Made by a program: the position numbers and the translations under genes
Notes under the pieces: generated by a model
Told to the model about the DNA's origin: nothing
Databases searched by the model: none
The model's input: only the letters and a program-made list of their open reading frames with translations
NCBI RefSeq assembly: GCF_024206475.1
Contig: NZ_JAMBPR010000004.1
Span: 1-64,000, forward strand
Reading direction: 5' to 3'
Source: Paraburkholderia sp. CNPSo 3274
Lineage (GTDB): Bacteria > Pseudomonadota > Gammaproteobacteria > Burkholderiales > Burkholderiaceae
Length of the DNA stretch: 64,000 nucleotides
Shown: positions 33,246 through 41,998 of the stretch, one piece after another
Layout: each line of letters begins with the position of its first letter
How positions within the stretch are numbered: position 1 is the first letter of the stretch

Positions 33246-34154
33246 TCAAAGCGCCCCGCCACGCGCGGTTGCCGCACGCGCCGCGAGCCGCTCGCGCAGG
33301 TATTGCGTGAACGCGCGGATCGTCACGGAAGCTTCACGATGTTGCGGGTACAGCGCATGCAGCGCGTTGGGCGGCGGCATGAACGGTTCGAGCACCTCGA
33401 CCAGCAAGCCCGCGTCAACCGATCCCGCCACGATGAAGTCCGGGAGATAGCAGATGCCGAGCCCGGCAATGGCCGCGTCGCGGATCACTTCGCCGTTGTT
33501 CGCGCGCAGCGGCCCGTGCACGTCGAAAGGCGTGCGCACGCCATCGACGATGAATTCCCACGGCGCGCGGCCCTGCTGCCCGTACGGCAGGCAGGCGTGC
33601 TGCGCGAGATCGGCGGGCGTTTGCGGCGCGCGCCGCCGCCGCCGGTAGCCGGGGCTGCAGCAGGCGATCATGCGCACGTCGATGAGTTTCTGCGCGACCA
33701 GCGTGGAATCCGCTAGCCGCCCAATGCGCAGCGCCATGTCGAAACCCTCGCCGATCACGTCGACGCTGCGGTCGCTCAGATCCATGTCGAAGCGCACGTC
33801 CGGATGCTCGCGCAGAAATTCGGCGACGAGTGGCGAAAGGTGCGCCATGCCGAACGACATCGGCGCGCTCACTTTCAGGAGGCCTCGCGGCTCGCTGCGC
33901 CTGTCCGACATGGCTTGCTCGGCCTCGGACACGTCCGAAAGGATGCGCTTCGCGCGCTCGTAGAAGTCCTGGCCGAGTTCCGTGACCGCCAGCTTGCGCG
34001 TGTTGCGCACGAGCAGGCGCGCGCCCAGATCGGCCTCCAGCGCCGCCACGCGCCGGCTCACGAACTGCTTGGAAAGCCGCAGCCGATGGGCCGCCGCCGT
34101 GAAATTGCCCGCGTCCACGGTGTTCACGAAGATCCGCATGTCATCGAGTTGCAT
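33246..34154 (-). CDS. LysR-family transcriptional regulator
   Basis: A 302-residue LysR protein with the winged helix at about residues 1-60 (MQLDDMRIFVNTVDAGNFTA then LSKQFVSRRVAALEADLGAR) and an effector domain with GLLKVSAPMSFGMAHLSPLV and AAIAGLGICYLPDF. It belongs to the DsdC/YhaJ-like branch often found beside pirin and DoxX genes. It is divergent from the pirin gene, 132 bases apart, and is probably its regulator, perhaps responding to quinones or electrophiles. An Arg-rich insertion (YRRRRRAPQ) is unusual but short. Confidence 0.92.
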   Translation of the reverse strand: MQLDDMRIFVNTVDAGNFTAAAHRLRLSKQFVSRRVAALEADLGARLLVRNTRKLAVTELGQDFYERAKRILSDVSEAEQAMSDRRSEPRGLLKVSAPMSFGMAHLSPLVAEFLREHPDVRFDMDLSDRSVDVIGEGFDMALRIGRLADSTLVAQKLIDVRMIACCSPGYRRRRRAPQTPADLAQHACLPYGQQGRAPWEFIVDGVRTPFDVHGPLRANNGEVIRDAAIAGLGICYLPDFIVAGSVDAGLLVEVLEPFMPPPNALHALYPQHREASVTIRAFTQYLRERLAARAATARGGAL

Positions 34155-34286
34155 TCCGATTGTCCACTTCAATGTGACAGTGAGTCGTATTTTACGGCGA
34201 TTCAAGTCGATTTGATTGACCTAAACTTCTTTCCATCGCAACCAATCAACCAACCGAATCGAAACGATTCATACGGAGAGACGAAA

Positions 34287-35012
34287 ATGATCGAACTTCG
34301 CAAGGCAGACCAACGCGGCCGCGGTGAACATGGCTGGCTCAGCTCGCGTCACACGTTTTCGTTTGCCAACTACTACGATCCGAAGCAAGTGGGCTTCTCC
34401 GACCTGCTCGTGATCAACGACGACCGCGTGGCTCCGGCGCGCGGCTTCGGCAAGCACCCGCACCGAGACATGGAAATCTTCTCGTACGTGCTGGAAGGCG
34501 CGCTGGAGCACAAGGACTCGATGGGCACGGGCTCCGTGATCGTCCCCGGCGACGTGCAACTGATGAGCGCCGGCACCGGCGTGGCGCACAGCGAGTTCAA
34601 CCACTCGGCGGACGAAGGGGTGCACTTTTTGCAGATCTGGATTGCACCGAACGTGAAGGGCGCGCAGCCGCGCTACCAGCAGAAGAACATCGTCGATGAG
34701 GAAAAGCGTGGCAAGTTCCGCCTGATCCTCTCGCCGGACGGCGCCGAAGACTCGCTGCTGCTGCGCCAGGACGCACGCGTGTATGCCGGCCGCCTCGACG
34801 GCGCGGAAACGGCGAAGGTCGAAGTGGGCGCCGACCGCTACGCCTACGTTCACGTGGCGCGCGGCAGCGTGAAGCTGAACGGCATGGAACTGGGCGAAGG
34901 CGACGGCGCACGCATCCGCTCCGAGCGCGAGTTGAGCTTCAGCGACGGACACGATGCCGAGGTCCTGGTGTTCGATCTGCGTAATATCGAAGTGTCGGAG
35001 CTTTGGTCTTAA
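34287..35012 (+). CDS. Pirin family protein
   Basis: A 241-residue bicupin. The N-terminal cupin has the pirin metal motif GFGKHPHRDMEIFSYVLEGA (two His, later His and Glu) and TGVAHSEFNHS. The second domain begins near residue 150 and lacks metal ligands. Some bacterial pirins have quercetinase activity or bind regulatory partners; the role here is unknown. GGAGAG precedes the ATG. It is followed by a DoxX gene and faces a LysR gene, a common stress-response arrangement. Confidence 0.94.
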   Translation: MIELRKADQRGRGEHGWLSSRHTFSFANYYDPKQVGFSDLLVINDDRVAPARGFGKHPHRDMEIFSYVLEGALEHKDSMGTGSVIVPGDVQLMSAGTGVAHSEFNHSADEGVHFLQIWIAPNVKGAQPRYQQKNIVDEEKRGKFRLILSPDGAEDSLLLRQDARVYAGRLDGAETAKVEVGADRYAYVHVARGSVKLNGMELGEGDGARIRSERELSFSDGHDAEVLVFDLRNIEVSELWS

Positions 35013-35144
35013 CTTCGGCGTTGCGCCTGAGGTTATCCTTGCGCAGACCGGCGCGCGGCGGTCCGCTCACTGAAAGCGGGCCGCCGCCCGGCAAAGCGCG
35101 AACTGATACGTAGTGAACTGCTTAAAACTTCTTCGGAGAAAACC

Positions 35145-35558
35145 ATGCGATACAACCTGTTCGGGCCGGGCAACGACGTCGTTCTGCTGGTCTCGCGCAT
35201 CCTGCTGACTTCCCTGTTCATCCTGTTCGGCTGGTCCAAGATCACCGGCTTTTCGGGCACGGTCGACTACATGGCGCATGTGGGCGCGCCCGTGCCGATG
35301 CTGTCGGCGGCCATCGCCGTGATCATGGAGTTCGCGGTCGGCATTCTGCTGCTCGTAGGGTTCTACACGCGGCCGCTCGCCGTGCTGCTCGCGATCTATA
35401 CCGTGGCGACCGCCTTTATCGGCCATCACTTCTGGACCATGACCGGCGCCGATCAAATGGCGAACATGATCAACTTTTACAAGAACATCAGCATCGCTGG
35501 CGGCCTGCTCGCACTCGCGGTAACGGGTCCGGGAGCGATCTCGATCGACAGGAAGTAA
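35145..35558 (+). CDS. DoxX family membrane protein
   Basis: A 137-residue protein with four membrane segments of the DoxX/DoxD family. Typical marks are ILLTSLFILFGWSKITGFSG at the start and FAVGILLLVGFYTRPLAVLL in the middle. DoxX-like proteins have been tied to quinone or thiol redox at the membrane and to oxidative stress, but the biochemical role of this subgroup is not set. GGAG precedes the ATG. It lies 132 bases after the pirin gene and is closed by a terminator. Confidence 0.9.
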   Translation: MRYNLFGPGNDVVLLVSRILLTSLFILFGWSKITGFSGTVDYMAHVGAPVPMLSAAIAVIMEFAVGILLLVGFYTRPLAVLLAIYTVATAFIGHHFWTMTGADQMANMINFYKNISIAGGLLALAVTGPGAISIDRK

Positions 35559-35583
35559 CGCACGGTTTTTTTTGAGCTGCAGG

Positions 35584-35618
35584 AAGGCGCGATGCTGAAT
35601 GGCACCGCGCCTTTTTTT
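35584..35618 (+). terminator. Intrinsic terminator after DoxX gene
   Basis: An eight-base stem (35584-35591 with 35606-35613) with a 14-base loop is followed by seven T. It ends the pirin-DoxX transcript. Confidence 0.85.
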
Positions 35619-35629
35619 GTTTCCCTGAG

Positions 35630-35682
35630 AATTTGATCAAATTTACTTCCACATTTGGCCACGCAAAGATTTGATTAAATCT
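35630..35682. promoter_or_regulatory. Twin palindromes ATTTGATYAAAT
   Basis: AATTTGATCAAATT (35630-35643) is a perfect 14-base palindrome and AGATTTGATTAAATCT (35667-35682) is a near-perfect one; their centres are 38 bases apart. Shared core and spacing suggest two dimers of one regulator, of MarR or GntR type. They lie just before an ATG with AAGGAGA at 35696 whose ORF is short and broken. Confidence 0.55.
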
Positions 35683-35695
35683 CAAGGAGACACGC

Positions 35696-36058
35696 ATGCA
35701 AACTCGTGCGCGGTCTACGGCTTTTCGGCCGAATTCGCCCCACGCGTGCAGCAGGCGAAGCTCGATTCGCCACCGGGCCATTCAGGCATCGGCGCGACGC
35801 TCACCGCGAACGCGCTTTCCATGAGCGCTCGAAACGGTGTGGCTCCAGGTGGGCCCCATTTCAAACCTGCTGTTCGACGACGCCGACTTCACGCGCACGC
35901 TCAACGATGCGCACGAAGGCCTCATGCGGCGGCTCAAACGCCGCGACGCGCGCAAGGCGCGCGGCACGCCGTGGAGCGCGATCTGCGCCACGCGGCGAAG
36001 CCGTTGCGCATGCATTGCCTGCCCGAAGATCCGCACACGGCAAACACGGCTTGATATG
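35696..36058 (+). pseudogene. Possible frameshifted remnant downstream of twin palindromes
   Basis: An ATG at 35696 with a good AAGGAGA site opens a frame of only 42 codons with an unnatural Arg/Ser-rich product. Coding-like sequence instead appears in one frame from about 35700 to 35836 (CAVYGFSAEFAPRVQQAKLD) and continues in another from about 35837 to 36000 (VWLQVGPISNLLFDDADFTR then TLNDAHEGLMRRLKRR). Third-position GC supports each part. This looks like a gene broken by frameshifts, but I do not recognise the family and a wholly noncoding stretch is possible. Confidence 0.3.
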
Positions 36059-36111
36059 CTTGGCAGCGCACCCGCCTATCCTCACGTTCTCCTTACGACC
36101 GATCACGCGCG

Positions 36112-36669
36112 ATGCACGACCCACAAGACAACCTCTACGCCTATCTCACTTCGCTCCAGCAATCGGCGCTGAACGCGCTCAAGCGCCTGCCGCTCAGGAG
36201 CCGCGCCGCGCAAGGCACGCTCATGGCGCTGCGCGCCGTATGCGCGGCAGGTCTCGCATACAGCATCGGCCGCGCGCTTCACACCGAACAGGCGTTCTGG
36301 GCCGCGATCACGGCGATTGCCGTCACCCAGCACGATTACGCCGATACGCTCGCGCAGTCGCGCGACCAGTTCATCGGCGCGATTGCGGGCGGCGCGGTGG
36401 GGCTCGCAACGGCGGCGTTCGGCCCGGAAAATCTCGGGGCCTACCTCGTTGCCGTGAGCGTGGTGATCATCGGCTGCTGGTGCCTGAGCGTGAGCACCGC
36501 CGCGCGGCTGGGCGGGATCACCACCACCATCGTGCTGCTCGTGCCCATGAACGGGCCGGTGTGGGACGTCGCGCTCTTTCGCGTGGCGCAGGTCGCCATC
36601 GGCATGGCTTGCGCGGTGCCAGTCAGCTGGCTGTTTTCGTATATCGAACGGCGCTGGCTGCAGTTGTGA
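36112..36669 (+). CDS. FUSC family membrane protein
   Basis: A 185-residue protein with about five membrane segments matching the compact FUSC-like (aluminium-resistance/p-hydroxybenzoate-exporter-like) family: LRAVCAAGLAYSIGRALHTE, then FWAAITAIAVTQHDYADTLA, RDQFIGAIAGGAVGLATAAF and later G-TTTIVLLVPMNG. Large FUSC proteins pump aromatic acids with a membrane-fusion partner; this short form has no such partner here, and its substrate is unknown. Confidence 0.85.
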   Translation: MHDPQDNLYAYLTSLQQSALNALKRLPLRSRAAQGTLMALRAVCAAGLAYSIGRALHTEQAFWAAITAIAVTQHDYADTLAQSRDQFIGAIAGGAVGLATAAFGPENLGAYLVAVSVVIIGCWCLSVSTAARLGGITTTIVLLVPMNGPVWDVALFRVAQVAIGMACAVPVSWLFSYIERRWLQL

Positions 36670-36935
36670 GGCGCTTCTCTCAACGCATGCGAAATAAACC
36701 ATCTCCGCGCGCTCAGGAATCCGGCCCGCGTTAGCGGCGATAATCAGTGCCGCTGTGCGGCGCAGGTTGCCGGGGGCGAAATCTGCGACGCGTGCGCGCA
36801 GTCGCCGCGCAAATGCCCCCGTCGATGCGAAATCGTGCGAAACTCCCCCGCCGCGCTCTGCCGCCGTCATGCCGATCATGACGGCATTAAGGGGCGCAAT
36901 CGAGAACGCAACCCACGCCGCCGCAATATCACCCT

Positions 36936-37064
36936 ATGAACACCACCACCCGTCCCGCCGCTTCGAACGCCAAGTCCAGCAAGTCCATCACGCTCCTGCA
37001 ATTGCTCGCGCTGATCGGCGCTGGCGGCATCGCGGCCTCGCTGCTGTTCCGCTACTTCCTGTGA
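36936..37064 (+). CDS. 42-residue single-span membrane protein
   Basis: A short ORF with a hydrophilic N-terminus (MNTTTRPAASNAKSSKS) followed by one membrane span (LLQLLALIGAGGIAASLLF) and RYFL at the end. Codon use is strongly GC3-rich like real genes nearby, which is the main support. No strong ribosome site is visible. It sits between the FUSC gene and the rubredoxin gene, 40 bases before the latter, and could share its transcript. Function unknown. Confidence 0.6.
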   Translation: MNTTTRPAASNAKSSKSITLLQLLALIGAGGIAASLLFRYFL

Positions 37065-37104
37065 GCGCAGCGCGTCCGGGGCATTAAGCCAACCGTTTTC
37101 GCTT

Positions 37105-37521
37105 ATGTACAAGAAAGGCGTCGCCCTCGAAATCCAGTTCTCTCCCGATCGCCTGAATGACGGCGCAGGCGACCCGTACTGGATCGACCTCACCGCCGAC
37201 GAAGCGGCCGCGCTGCTCGCCACGCTGCAAGGCAAGCTCGCTACGCGCGAGAGCACCGCAGCGCCGCTCGTCGTCGCGCTCGGCACCCCGCCCGAAAGTG
37301 ACGCGCTCGAGGTACCCGCAAGCGCTTCAACGGCTGCGGCCAACGCCGACGACGGCCTCAAGCAATGGGTCTGCGTGATCTGCGGCTGGGTGTACGACGA
37401 AACGGCAGGCGCCCCTGACGACGGCCTCGCTCCCGGCACCCGCTGGGCCGACGTGCCCGACGACTGGCGCTGCCCGCTCTGCGATGTGGGCAAGGAAGAC
37501 TTCGCGCTCGTTGAGTTCTAA
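37105..37521 (+). CDS. Rubredoxin with N-terminal extension
   Basis: A 138-residue protein whose last 55 residues are a rubredoxin domain with an FeS4 site from Cys90, Cys93, Cys123 and Cys126 (CVICGWVYDE and WRCPLCDVGKEDF). Rubredoxins carry one electron, for instance to alkane hydroxylases or peroxide-detoxifying enzymes. The first 85 residues are an extension not found in the usual 54-residue form and end in an Ala-rich linker; it may dock to a partner. It is convergent with the LuxR gene with only nine bases between, across a GC-rich palindrome. Confidence 0.93.
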   Translation: MYKKGVALEIQFSPDRLNDGAGDPYWIDLTADEAAALLATLQGKLATRESTAAPLVVALGTPPESDALEVPASASTAAANADDGLKQWVCVICGWVYDETAGAPDDGLAPGTRWADVPDDWRCPLCDVGKEDFALVEF

Positions 37522-37530
37522 CGCGCGCCG

Positions 37531-38406
37531 CTAAAGGCGCGCGGCGCTCATGCGCCCGAGCGGCTCGTAGAAGAGCGCGAACAACTCCGACTGCGAACTC
37601 ACGCCGAGTTTCGCGTAAATATGCTTCTTGTGCGCCCGCACGGTCTCGAACGAAATTTCGAGCCGCTCCGCAATCGCGCGCGTAGAAAATCCGCTCAGGC
37701 TCAAACGCACCACCTCGATCTCGCGCGCAGTGAGCGGCACGCGTCCGCTTTGCTGCGTGACCGCCTCGATGCGGCTCGCGAAGCCCGCCTCGCTCAACTG
37801 CCCCTGCTGTGCCGCGCTGTCGGCTTCAGCCGAGTCCGACGCGACCGCCTCGGCAACACCCTCGGCAAACGTCTCATACGCAAGCCGCTGCTTCATGAGC
37901 GCGACCACCCACGGCGCGAACATCGCGAACAACGCAATATCGCGCTCCGTGTAATGGTGCTTTGCGCCTAGCGAGAAAATCAGCGTGCGCGCATCGTCGA
38001 GCGGCACGTTGAACTGCACTTCGTCACCGATGATGTTGCTCTTGAAGTAGCGTTGGTAATAGTCCGTCATGCGGAAATTATCGGGCGCGACTTCGGCGAG
38101 CGAGACGAGCCCCGCGCGCGGCTTCTCGCTGGCGTTGAGATAGAACGGGTCGAGCAGGTACATCCCCTCCAGATACGCGCGGAACAAGAGATCCACGGTG
38201 CCGTCGGGCATCGGCGACTCGGCGCACACGAGCGGCGCGCGATCGCGCCGGAAGACGAGCGCAACCCAGTTGTCGAACGCGACGAAGCGCTCGATCACTC
38301 GCGTCATGCGGGTCCAGAAGTCAGGGCCGTCGAGGGCGTCGATCAGCGTAGCGATATGGTGATGGAACGCGCGGTCCTGCCAGTCCAGTTCCATGAGGGG
38401 CTCCAT
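37531..38406 (-). CDS. LuxR-family transcriptional regulator
   Basis: A 291-residue regulator. The C-terminal 65 residues form a LuxR-type helix-turn-helix (VPLTAREIEVVRLSLSGFST then IAERLEISFETVRAHKKHIY). The N-terminal 170 residues resemble a GAF- or autoinducer-like sensor (FWTRMTRVIERFVAFDNWVA) with no receiver motifs, so it is likely to bind a small ligand. The ATG at 38406 follows GGAGG; a longer frame to 38721 has no ribosome site. It diverges from the nitrilase-permease operon, which it probably controls. Confidence 0.9.
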   Translation of the reverse strand: MEPLMELDWQDRAFHHHIATLIDALDGPDFWTRMTRVIERFVAFDNWVALVFRRDRAPLVCAESPMPDGTVDLLFRAYLEGMYLLDPFYLNASEKPRAGLVSLAEVAPDNFRMTDYYQRYFKSNIIGDEVQFNVPLDDARTLIFSLGAKHHYTERDIALFAMFAPWVVALMKQRLAYETFAEGVAEAVASDSAEADSAAQQGQLSEAGFASRIEAVTQQSGRVPLTAREIEVVRLSLSGFSTRAIAERLEISFETVRAHKKHIYAKLGVSSQSELFALFYEPLGRMSAARL

Positions 38407-38419
38407 GGGTCCTCCGATC

Positions 38420-38437
38420 AGGGTAACCCTGCAGGGT
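38420..38437. promoter_or_regulatory. Overlapping palindromes between LuxR and nitrilase genes
   Basis: ACCCTGCAGGGT (38426-38437) is a perfect 12-base palindrome, and AGGGTAACCCT (38420-38430) is a second one overlapping it. They lie 14-31 bases upstream of the LuxR start codon, so a protein bound there could block its translation start or transcription. Confidence 0.4.
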
Positions 38438-38524
38438 AATTTCTCGACAAAAATAACGTGGAGATAATAGCCGCTCCTGACGCCCACGCGGTGCTTTACG
38501 TAATACATAAGGAAGGAGACAAGC

Positions 38525-39355
38525 ATGCAACTCGAACTCGCGCAGATCCCGGTCGTGGACGGCGCAGTCGCTCCCAACCTCGCCCGCGTACTCGACGCTA
38601 CGGCCAGGCGCCGCGAAGGCAGCGATCTCATCGTCTTTCCCGAAGCCACGCTCACGGGCTTCCCCACACGCGAGAACGTACGCGACGTGGCCGAATCGCT
38701 CGATGGTCCGTCTTTGAGCAAAGTGCGTGACGCCGCGCGCGCCGCGAATGTCGGCGTGGCGGTCGGCCTCGCCGAGCGTGACGGCGATCGCTTCTACAAC
38801 ACGACCGTGCTGATCGACGAACGCGGCGACATCGCGCTGCGTTACCGCAAGACGCATCTGTGGGCCACGGACGTGGGCGTGTTCACGCCCGGTGACCGCT
38901 ACGAGGTGTGCGAATACAAGGGCACGACCGTTGGTCTGCTGATCTGCTACGACATCGAGTTTCCCGAAACGGCGCGCGCCGTGGCCTCGCTCGGCGCGGA
39001 AATGCTCGTCGTCACGAACGGGAATATGGATCCATTCGGCCCCGTCCATCGCCGCGCGATCGTCGCGCGCGCCATGGAGAACCAGATGTTCGCCGCGCTC
39101 GTGAACCGCACCGGTGACGGCGACGACAACCTCACGTTCCCCGGCGAAACAGCGCTCGTGAGCCCGTTCGGCGACGTGCTCTGCGAGTTGAAGAACGAAG
39201 ACGCGGTGCTCCACGCGAAGGTGGATCGCGCGCTGCTCGCGCAAAGCCGCGAACATTACAGCTATCTGCACGACGCACGCATTGCGCTCAATCTCGCGGA
39301 CGAGAACGACGCGCAAGGCCGCCGCTCGCTCAATATCCGCCCGCGCACGCGTTAA
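38525..39355 (+). CDS. Carbon-nitrogen hydrolase (nitrilase superfamily)
   Basis: A 276-residue cytosolic hydrolase with the full Glu-Lys-Cys triad: Glu40 in VFPEATLTGF, Lys109 in RYRKTHLW and Cys141 in LLICYDIEFPE. It belongs to the amidase/carbamoylase side of the superfamily and would cleave an amide or N-carbamoyl bond; the exact substrate is open. GGAGA precedes the ATG. The APC permease gene 132 bases downstream probably imports its substrate, and the divergent LuxR gene probably regulates both. Confidence 0.93.
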   Translation: MQLELAQIPVVDGAVAPNLARVLDATARRREGSDLIVFPEATLTGFPTRENVRDVAESLDGPSLSKVRDAARAANVGVAVGLAERDGDRFYNTTVLIDERGDIALRYRKTHLWATDVGVFTPGDRYEVCEYKGTTVGLLICYDIEFPETARAVASLGAEMLVVTNGNMDPFGPVHRRAIVARAMENQMFAALVNRTGDGDDNLTFPGETALVSPFGDVLCELKNEDAVLHAKVDRALLAQSREHYSYLHDARIALNLADENDAQGRRSLNIRPRTR

Positions 39356-39487
39356 AGGCCTTACGAGCGTTAGGCAGCAAGACCCGGTAACACGCCCGGC
39401 AACCAGCGATCCGGCAAGCCGCCATGCGTGGCTCGCCCGGCTCGCCCATGCCTGCCAGAACTGCAGCACCCAGGAGACAACTGCATC

Positions 39488-40843
39488 ATGAAGCCTGCCT
39501 CGCCGTCGCATGAACGCGGCACACAAGAACACCACCTGAAGCGCACGCTCGGCCTGCCGTCCGTGCTCCTGTTCGGCCTCGCCTACATGGCGCCGCTGAT
39601 CGTCTACGGCACCTACGGCGTGCTCGCCGGCGCAAGCCAGGACACCGCCGCTCTCGCGTATCTCATCGCGCTAGTCGCAATCGTCTTCACGGCGCTCAGC
39701 TACGGCAAGCTCGCGCGCCTTTTCCCTGTGGCGGGTTCGGCCTACACGTACACGCGCAAGAGCTTCAATTCGCACCTGGGCTTCATGATCGGCTGGGCCA
39801 CACTGCTCGATTACTTCTTCCTGCCGATGGTGATCTGGCTGATCGGCGCGGCGTATCTTGGCGCGGCGTTCCCGAGCGTGCCCACGTGGATCTGGATCGT
39901 CGCGTTCATCGTGCTCACGAGTGCGCTGAACGTCATCGGCATCGAACTCGCCGCGCGGTTCAACATCGTGCTCATGGTCGTGCAGCTCGGCATTGCGGCA
40001 ATGTTCGTCGTCCTGTGTTTGCACTACGCCTCTGCGGCCGCGGGCCCGGGCGGCCTCATCGCGGCGCAGCCATTCTTCCAGCCGCACGTGCCGCTCTCGG
40101 CCACGATGGCGGGCGCTGCGATCGCCGCGTATTCGTACCTCGGCTTCGACGCCGTTTCCACGCTCACCGAGGAAACCATCGAGCCCGAAAAGACCATCCC
40201 GCGCGCCATCGTGCTGATTGCGCTGGTGGGCGGCGCCATCTTCGTGATCGCCGCGTACACGCTGCAGCTCGCGCATCCGGGCGCCGTGTTCAAGGACCCC
40301 GATTCGGCCGCGTTCGAAATCGCGCGCAAGGTGGGCGGCGATATCTTCGTGACGATTTTCCTCGCGGGCCTGATCCTCGCGCAGTTCGCCTCGGGCATCT
40401 CGGCGCAGGCCAGCGTGGGGCGTCTGCTCTATGCGATGGGCCGCGATGAAGTGCTGCCCAAGTCGATTTTCGGCTACATTCACCCGCGCTTTCGCACGCC
40501 TGCGATCAACATCGCGATTGCCGGTGTCGTCGGTTTGATCGCGCTGAAACTCGACGTGGCCACGTCCACCTCGTTCATCAATTTCGGCGCGTTCCTCGCG
40601 TTCACTTCGGTGAACCTGTGCGTGATCCGCCAGTACTTCAGCGGCGCTGCGGGCACGCGTGGCTTTGGGTTGCTCGGCGGTCTGGTGTTCCCGCTGATCG
40701 GCGCCGTGACCGACATCTGGCTGCTGTGCAGCCTCGAAAAGACCGCCATCGTGCTCGGCGTAATCTGGTTCGTGCTGGGCCTCGTGTACCTCGGCTGGAT
40801 CACGCGGTGCTTCCGCCAGGCGCCGCCCGAAATGGCAGTTTAA
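39488..40843 (+). CDS. APC-family amino acid/amine permease
   Basis: A 451-residue inner-membrane protein with 12 spans of the APC superfamily. The first span has LPSVLLFGLAYMAPLIVYGT, and later ARLFPVAGSAYTYTRKSFNS and SYLGFDAVSTLTEETIEPEK are typical of putrescine/amine and amino-acid importers. The ATG at 39488 is used; the frame extends 20 codons upstream without membrane character. It follows the nitrilase-family gene and probably brings in that enzyme's nitrogen-containing substrate. A strong terminator follows. Confidence 0.93.
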   Translation: MKPASPSHERGTQEHHLKRTLGLPSVLLFGLAYMAPLIVYGTYGVLAGASQDTAALAYLIALVAIVFTALSYGKLARLFPVAGSAYTYTRKSFNSHLGFMIGWATLLDYFFLPMVIWLIGAAYLGAAFPSVPTWIWIVAFIVLTSALNVIGIELAARFNIVLMVVQLGIAAMFVVLCLHYASAAAGPGGLIAAQPFFQPHVPLSATMAGAAIAAYSYLGFDAVSTLTEETIEPEKTIPRAIVLIALVGGAIFVIAAYTLQLAHPGAVFKDPDSAAFEIARKVGGDIFVTIFLAGLILAQFASGISAQASVGRLLYAMGRDEVLPKSIFGYIHPRFRTPAINIAIAGVVGLIALKLDVATSTSFINFGAFLAFTSVNLCVIRQYFSGAAGTRGFGLLGGLVFPLIGAVTDIWLLCSLEKTAIVLGVIWFVLGLVYLGWITRCFRQAPPEMAV

Positions 40844-40878
40844 GCGAAGTGCTTCACAGGTAAGTCTGCTTCAAGCAA

Positions 40879-40915
40879 AACGGCGAGCGTCCCTTACGGG
40901 GCGCTCGCCGTTTTT
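40879..40915. terminator. Terminator between convergent permease and GntR genes
   Basis: A nine-base GC stem (40881-40889 with 40902-40910), extended by A-T pairs, is followed by five T on the plus strand and preceded by AAAA, so it can work both ways. Confidence 0.85.
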
Positions 40916-40941
40916 CCATCCAGCGCAGCAAAGATAAACGC

Positions 40942-41613
40942 TCAGCTATCCAAACCAGCCAGCCGCGCCGCCGCCATCACTTCGCGCCTGGTATCGAGAA
41001 TATGCCGCTCGATCAGCGCCACCACTTCTTCCACGGCGCGCCGCTTGCAGGCATCGACGATCGCGTAGTGATCGCTTTGCACCTCGTTCTTCTCCGTATC
41101 GAGCGACATGCGCAGATGCGGATATCGATTCGTCGTACTCAGGCAGTACTCCTCGATCATCTTGCGCAGCCGCGAATTATTCGCGGGCGCGCACAGCGCC
41201 AGATGGAACTGGCGGTTGCATTCGGCCCACTCCGCGGGTGACGAAGCGGCGTCGTACGCGGCGAGAATGCGCTTCATCACGTCGATGTCGCCGGCCACCA
41301 TGTTCGGCACCGCGAGCTTCGCCGCATAGGTCTCCAGCGCCGCGCGAATGTCGAGCAGTTCGCAGATCTCCTGCGTGGACATGGCGATCACCACCGCGCC
41401 GCGATTGAGCTGGTAGCTCACGAGCCCTTCGGCCTCGAGCTGCCGCAGCGCCTCGCGCACGGGAATGCGGCTCGCGCCGAAGCGCTCCGCAAGGCTCTCC
41501 TGGCGCAGCTGCGCACCGGGCAGCAGCACGCCGCGCAGGATCTCGTCGCGCAGCTGGTCGCGGATCGTTTGAGGCAGCGATCGCTGGTCTTCCTTAGCCT
41601 GCACTGTCGTCAT
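40942..41613 (-). CDS. GntR-family regulator with FCD domain
   Basis: A 223-residue regulator: winged helix at about residues 12-78 (LPQTIRDQLRDEILRGVLLP, then LAERFGASRIPVREALRQLE and VSYQLNRGAVV) and an FCD domain with AECNRQFHLALCAPANNSRL and a later DHYAIVDACKRR. The ATG at 41613 is used though the frame is open to 41808. It is divergent from the deleted branched-chain amino-acid binding protein gene and convergent with the permease, so it may have regulated the lost transporter. Confidence 0.92.
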   Translation of the reverse strand: MTTVQAKEDQRSLPQTIRDQLRDEILRGVLLPGAQLRQESLAERFGASRIPVREALRQLEAEGLVSYQLNRGAVVIAMSTQEICELLDIRAALETYAAKLAVPNMVAGDIDVMKRILAAYDAASSPAEWAECNRQFHLALCAPANNSRLRKMIEEYCLSTTNRYPHLRMSLDTEKNEVQSDHYAIVDACKRRAVEEVVALIERHILDTRREVMAAARLAGLDS

Positions 41614-41998
41614 GAGCTCGTAGGCGCCGGGCGGACGAACGCCGTCCGACGAAAAAGTGTTGTCGTCAATATTTTTGCCTGCCAGAATTGGATACAATTC
41701 AATCGCTTTTGGATATTTAGACTGGAAATATGGATCCGTCAGCCATTCCCACTGTGCCGTGTCCTTGTCTGGAGACTGTATAGGTTTCTGTAAGCATCTG
41801 AAAACCAAGCAATTTTAGCGTATCCACCGGGCCGTCCCGAGGCTGTTGCGTGCGCAACGGTTTCGCTCGGCAAACCGCCATCTGGCGGCCGGCTTCTTCT
41901 GCTTCACCCCTGCGCAAAAAGGCACGCCGCGCGCTCCGAACGCGGTGCGGGCCCGGCTGCGCCCATGAAAAACGTAGACCGCTGAGGAGAGAACCAGG
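41614..41998. other. 385-base divergent intergenic region
   Basis: No gene is supported here. A palindrome at 41685-41700 is the only structured element I see. Confidence 0.45.
41685..41700. promoter_or_regulatory. Putative operator upstream of GntR gene
   Basis: GAATTGGATACAATTC is an inverted repeat of six bases with a four-base centre; its core ATTGGATACAAT is close to the ATTGTATACAAT-type sites bound by many FCD regulators. It lies 72 bases upstream of the GntR ATG. Confidence 0.5.

Noticed and set aside
37523..37542. Fourth copy of the leader hairpin
   Set aside because: It contains GCTAAAGGCGC but lacks the GCGCTAAAGCGCCAA core and pairs differently; it is a palindrome across two stop codons.
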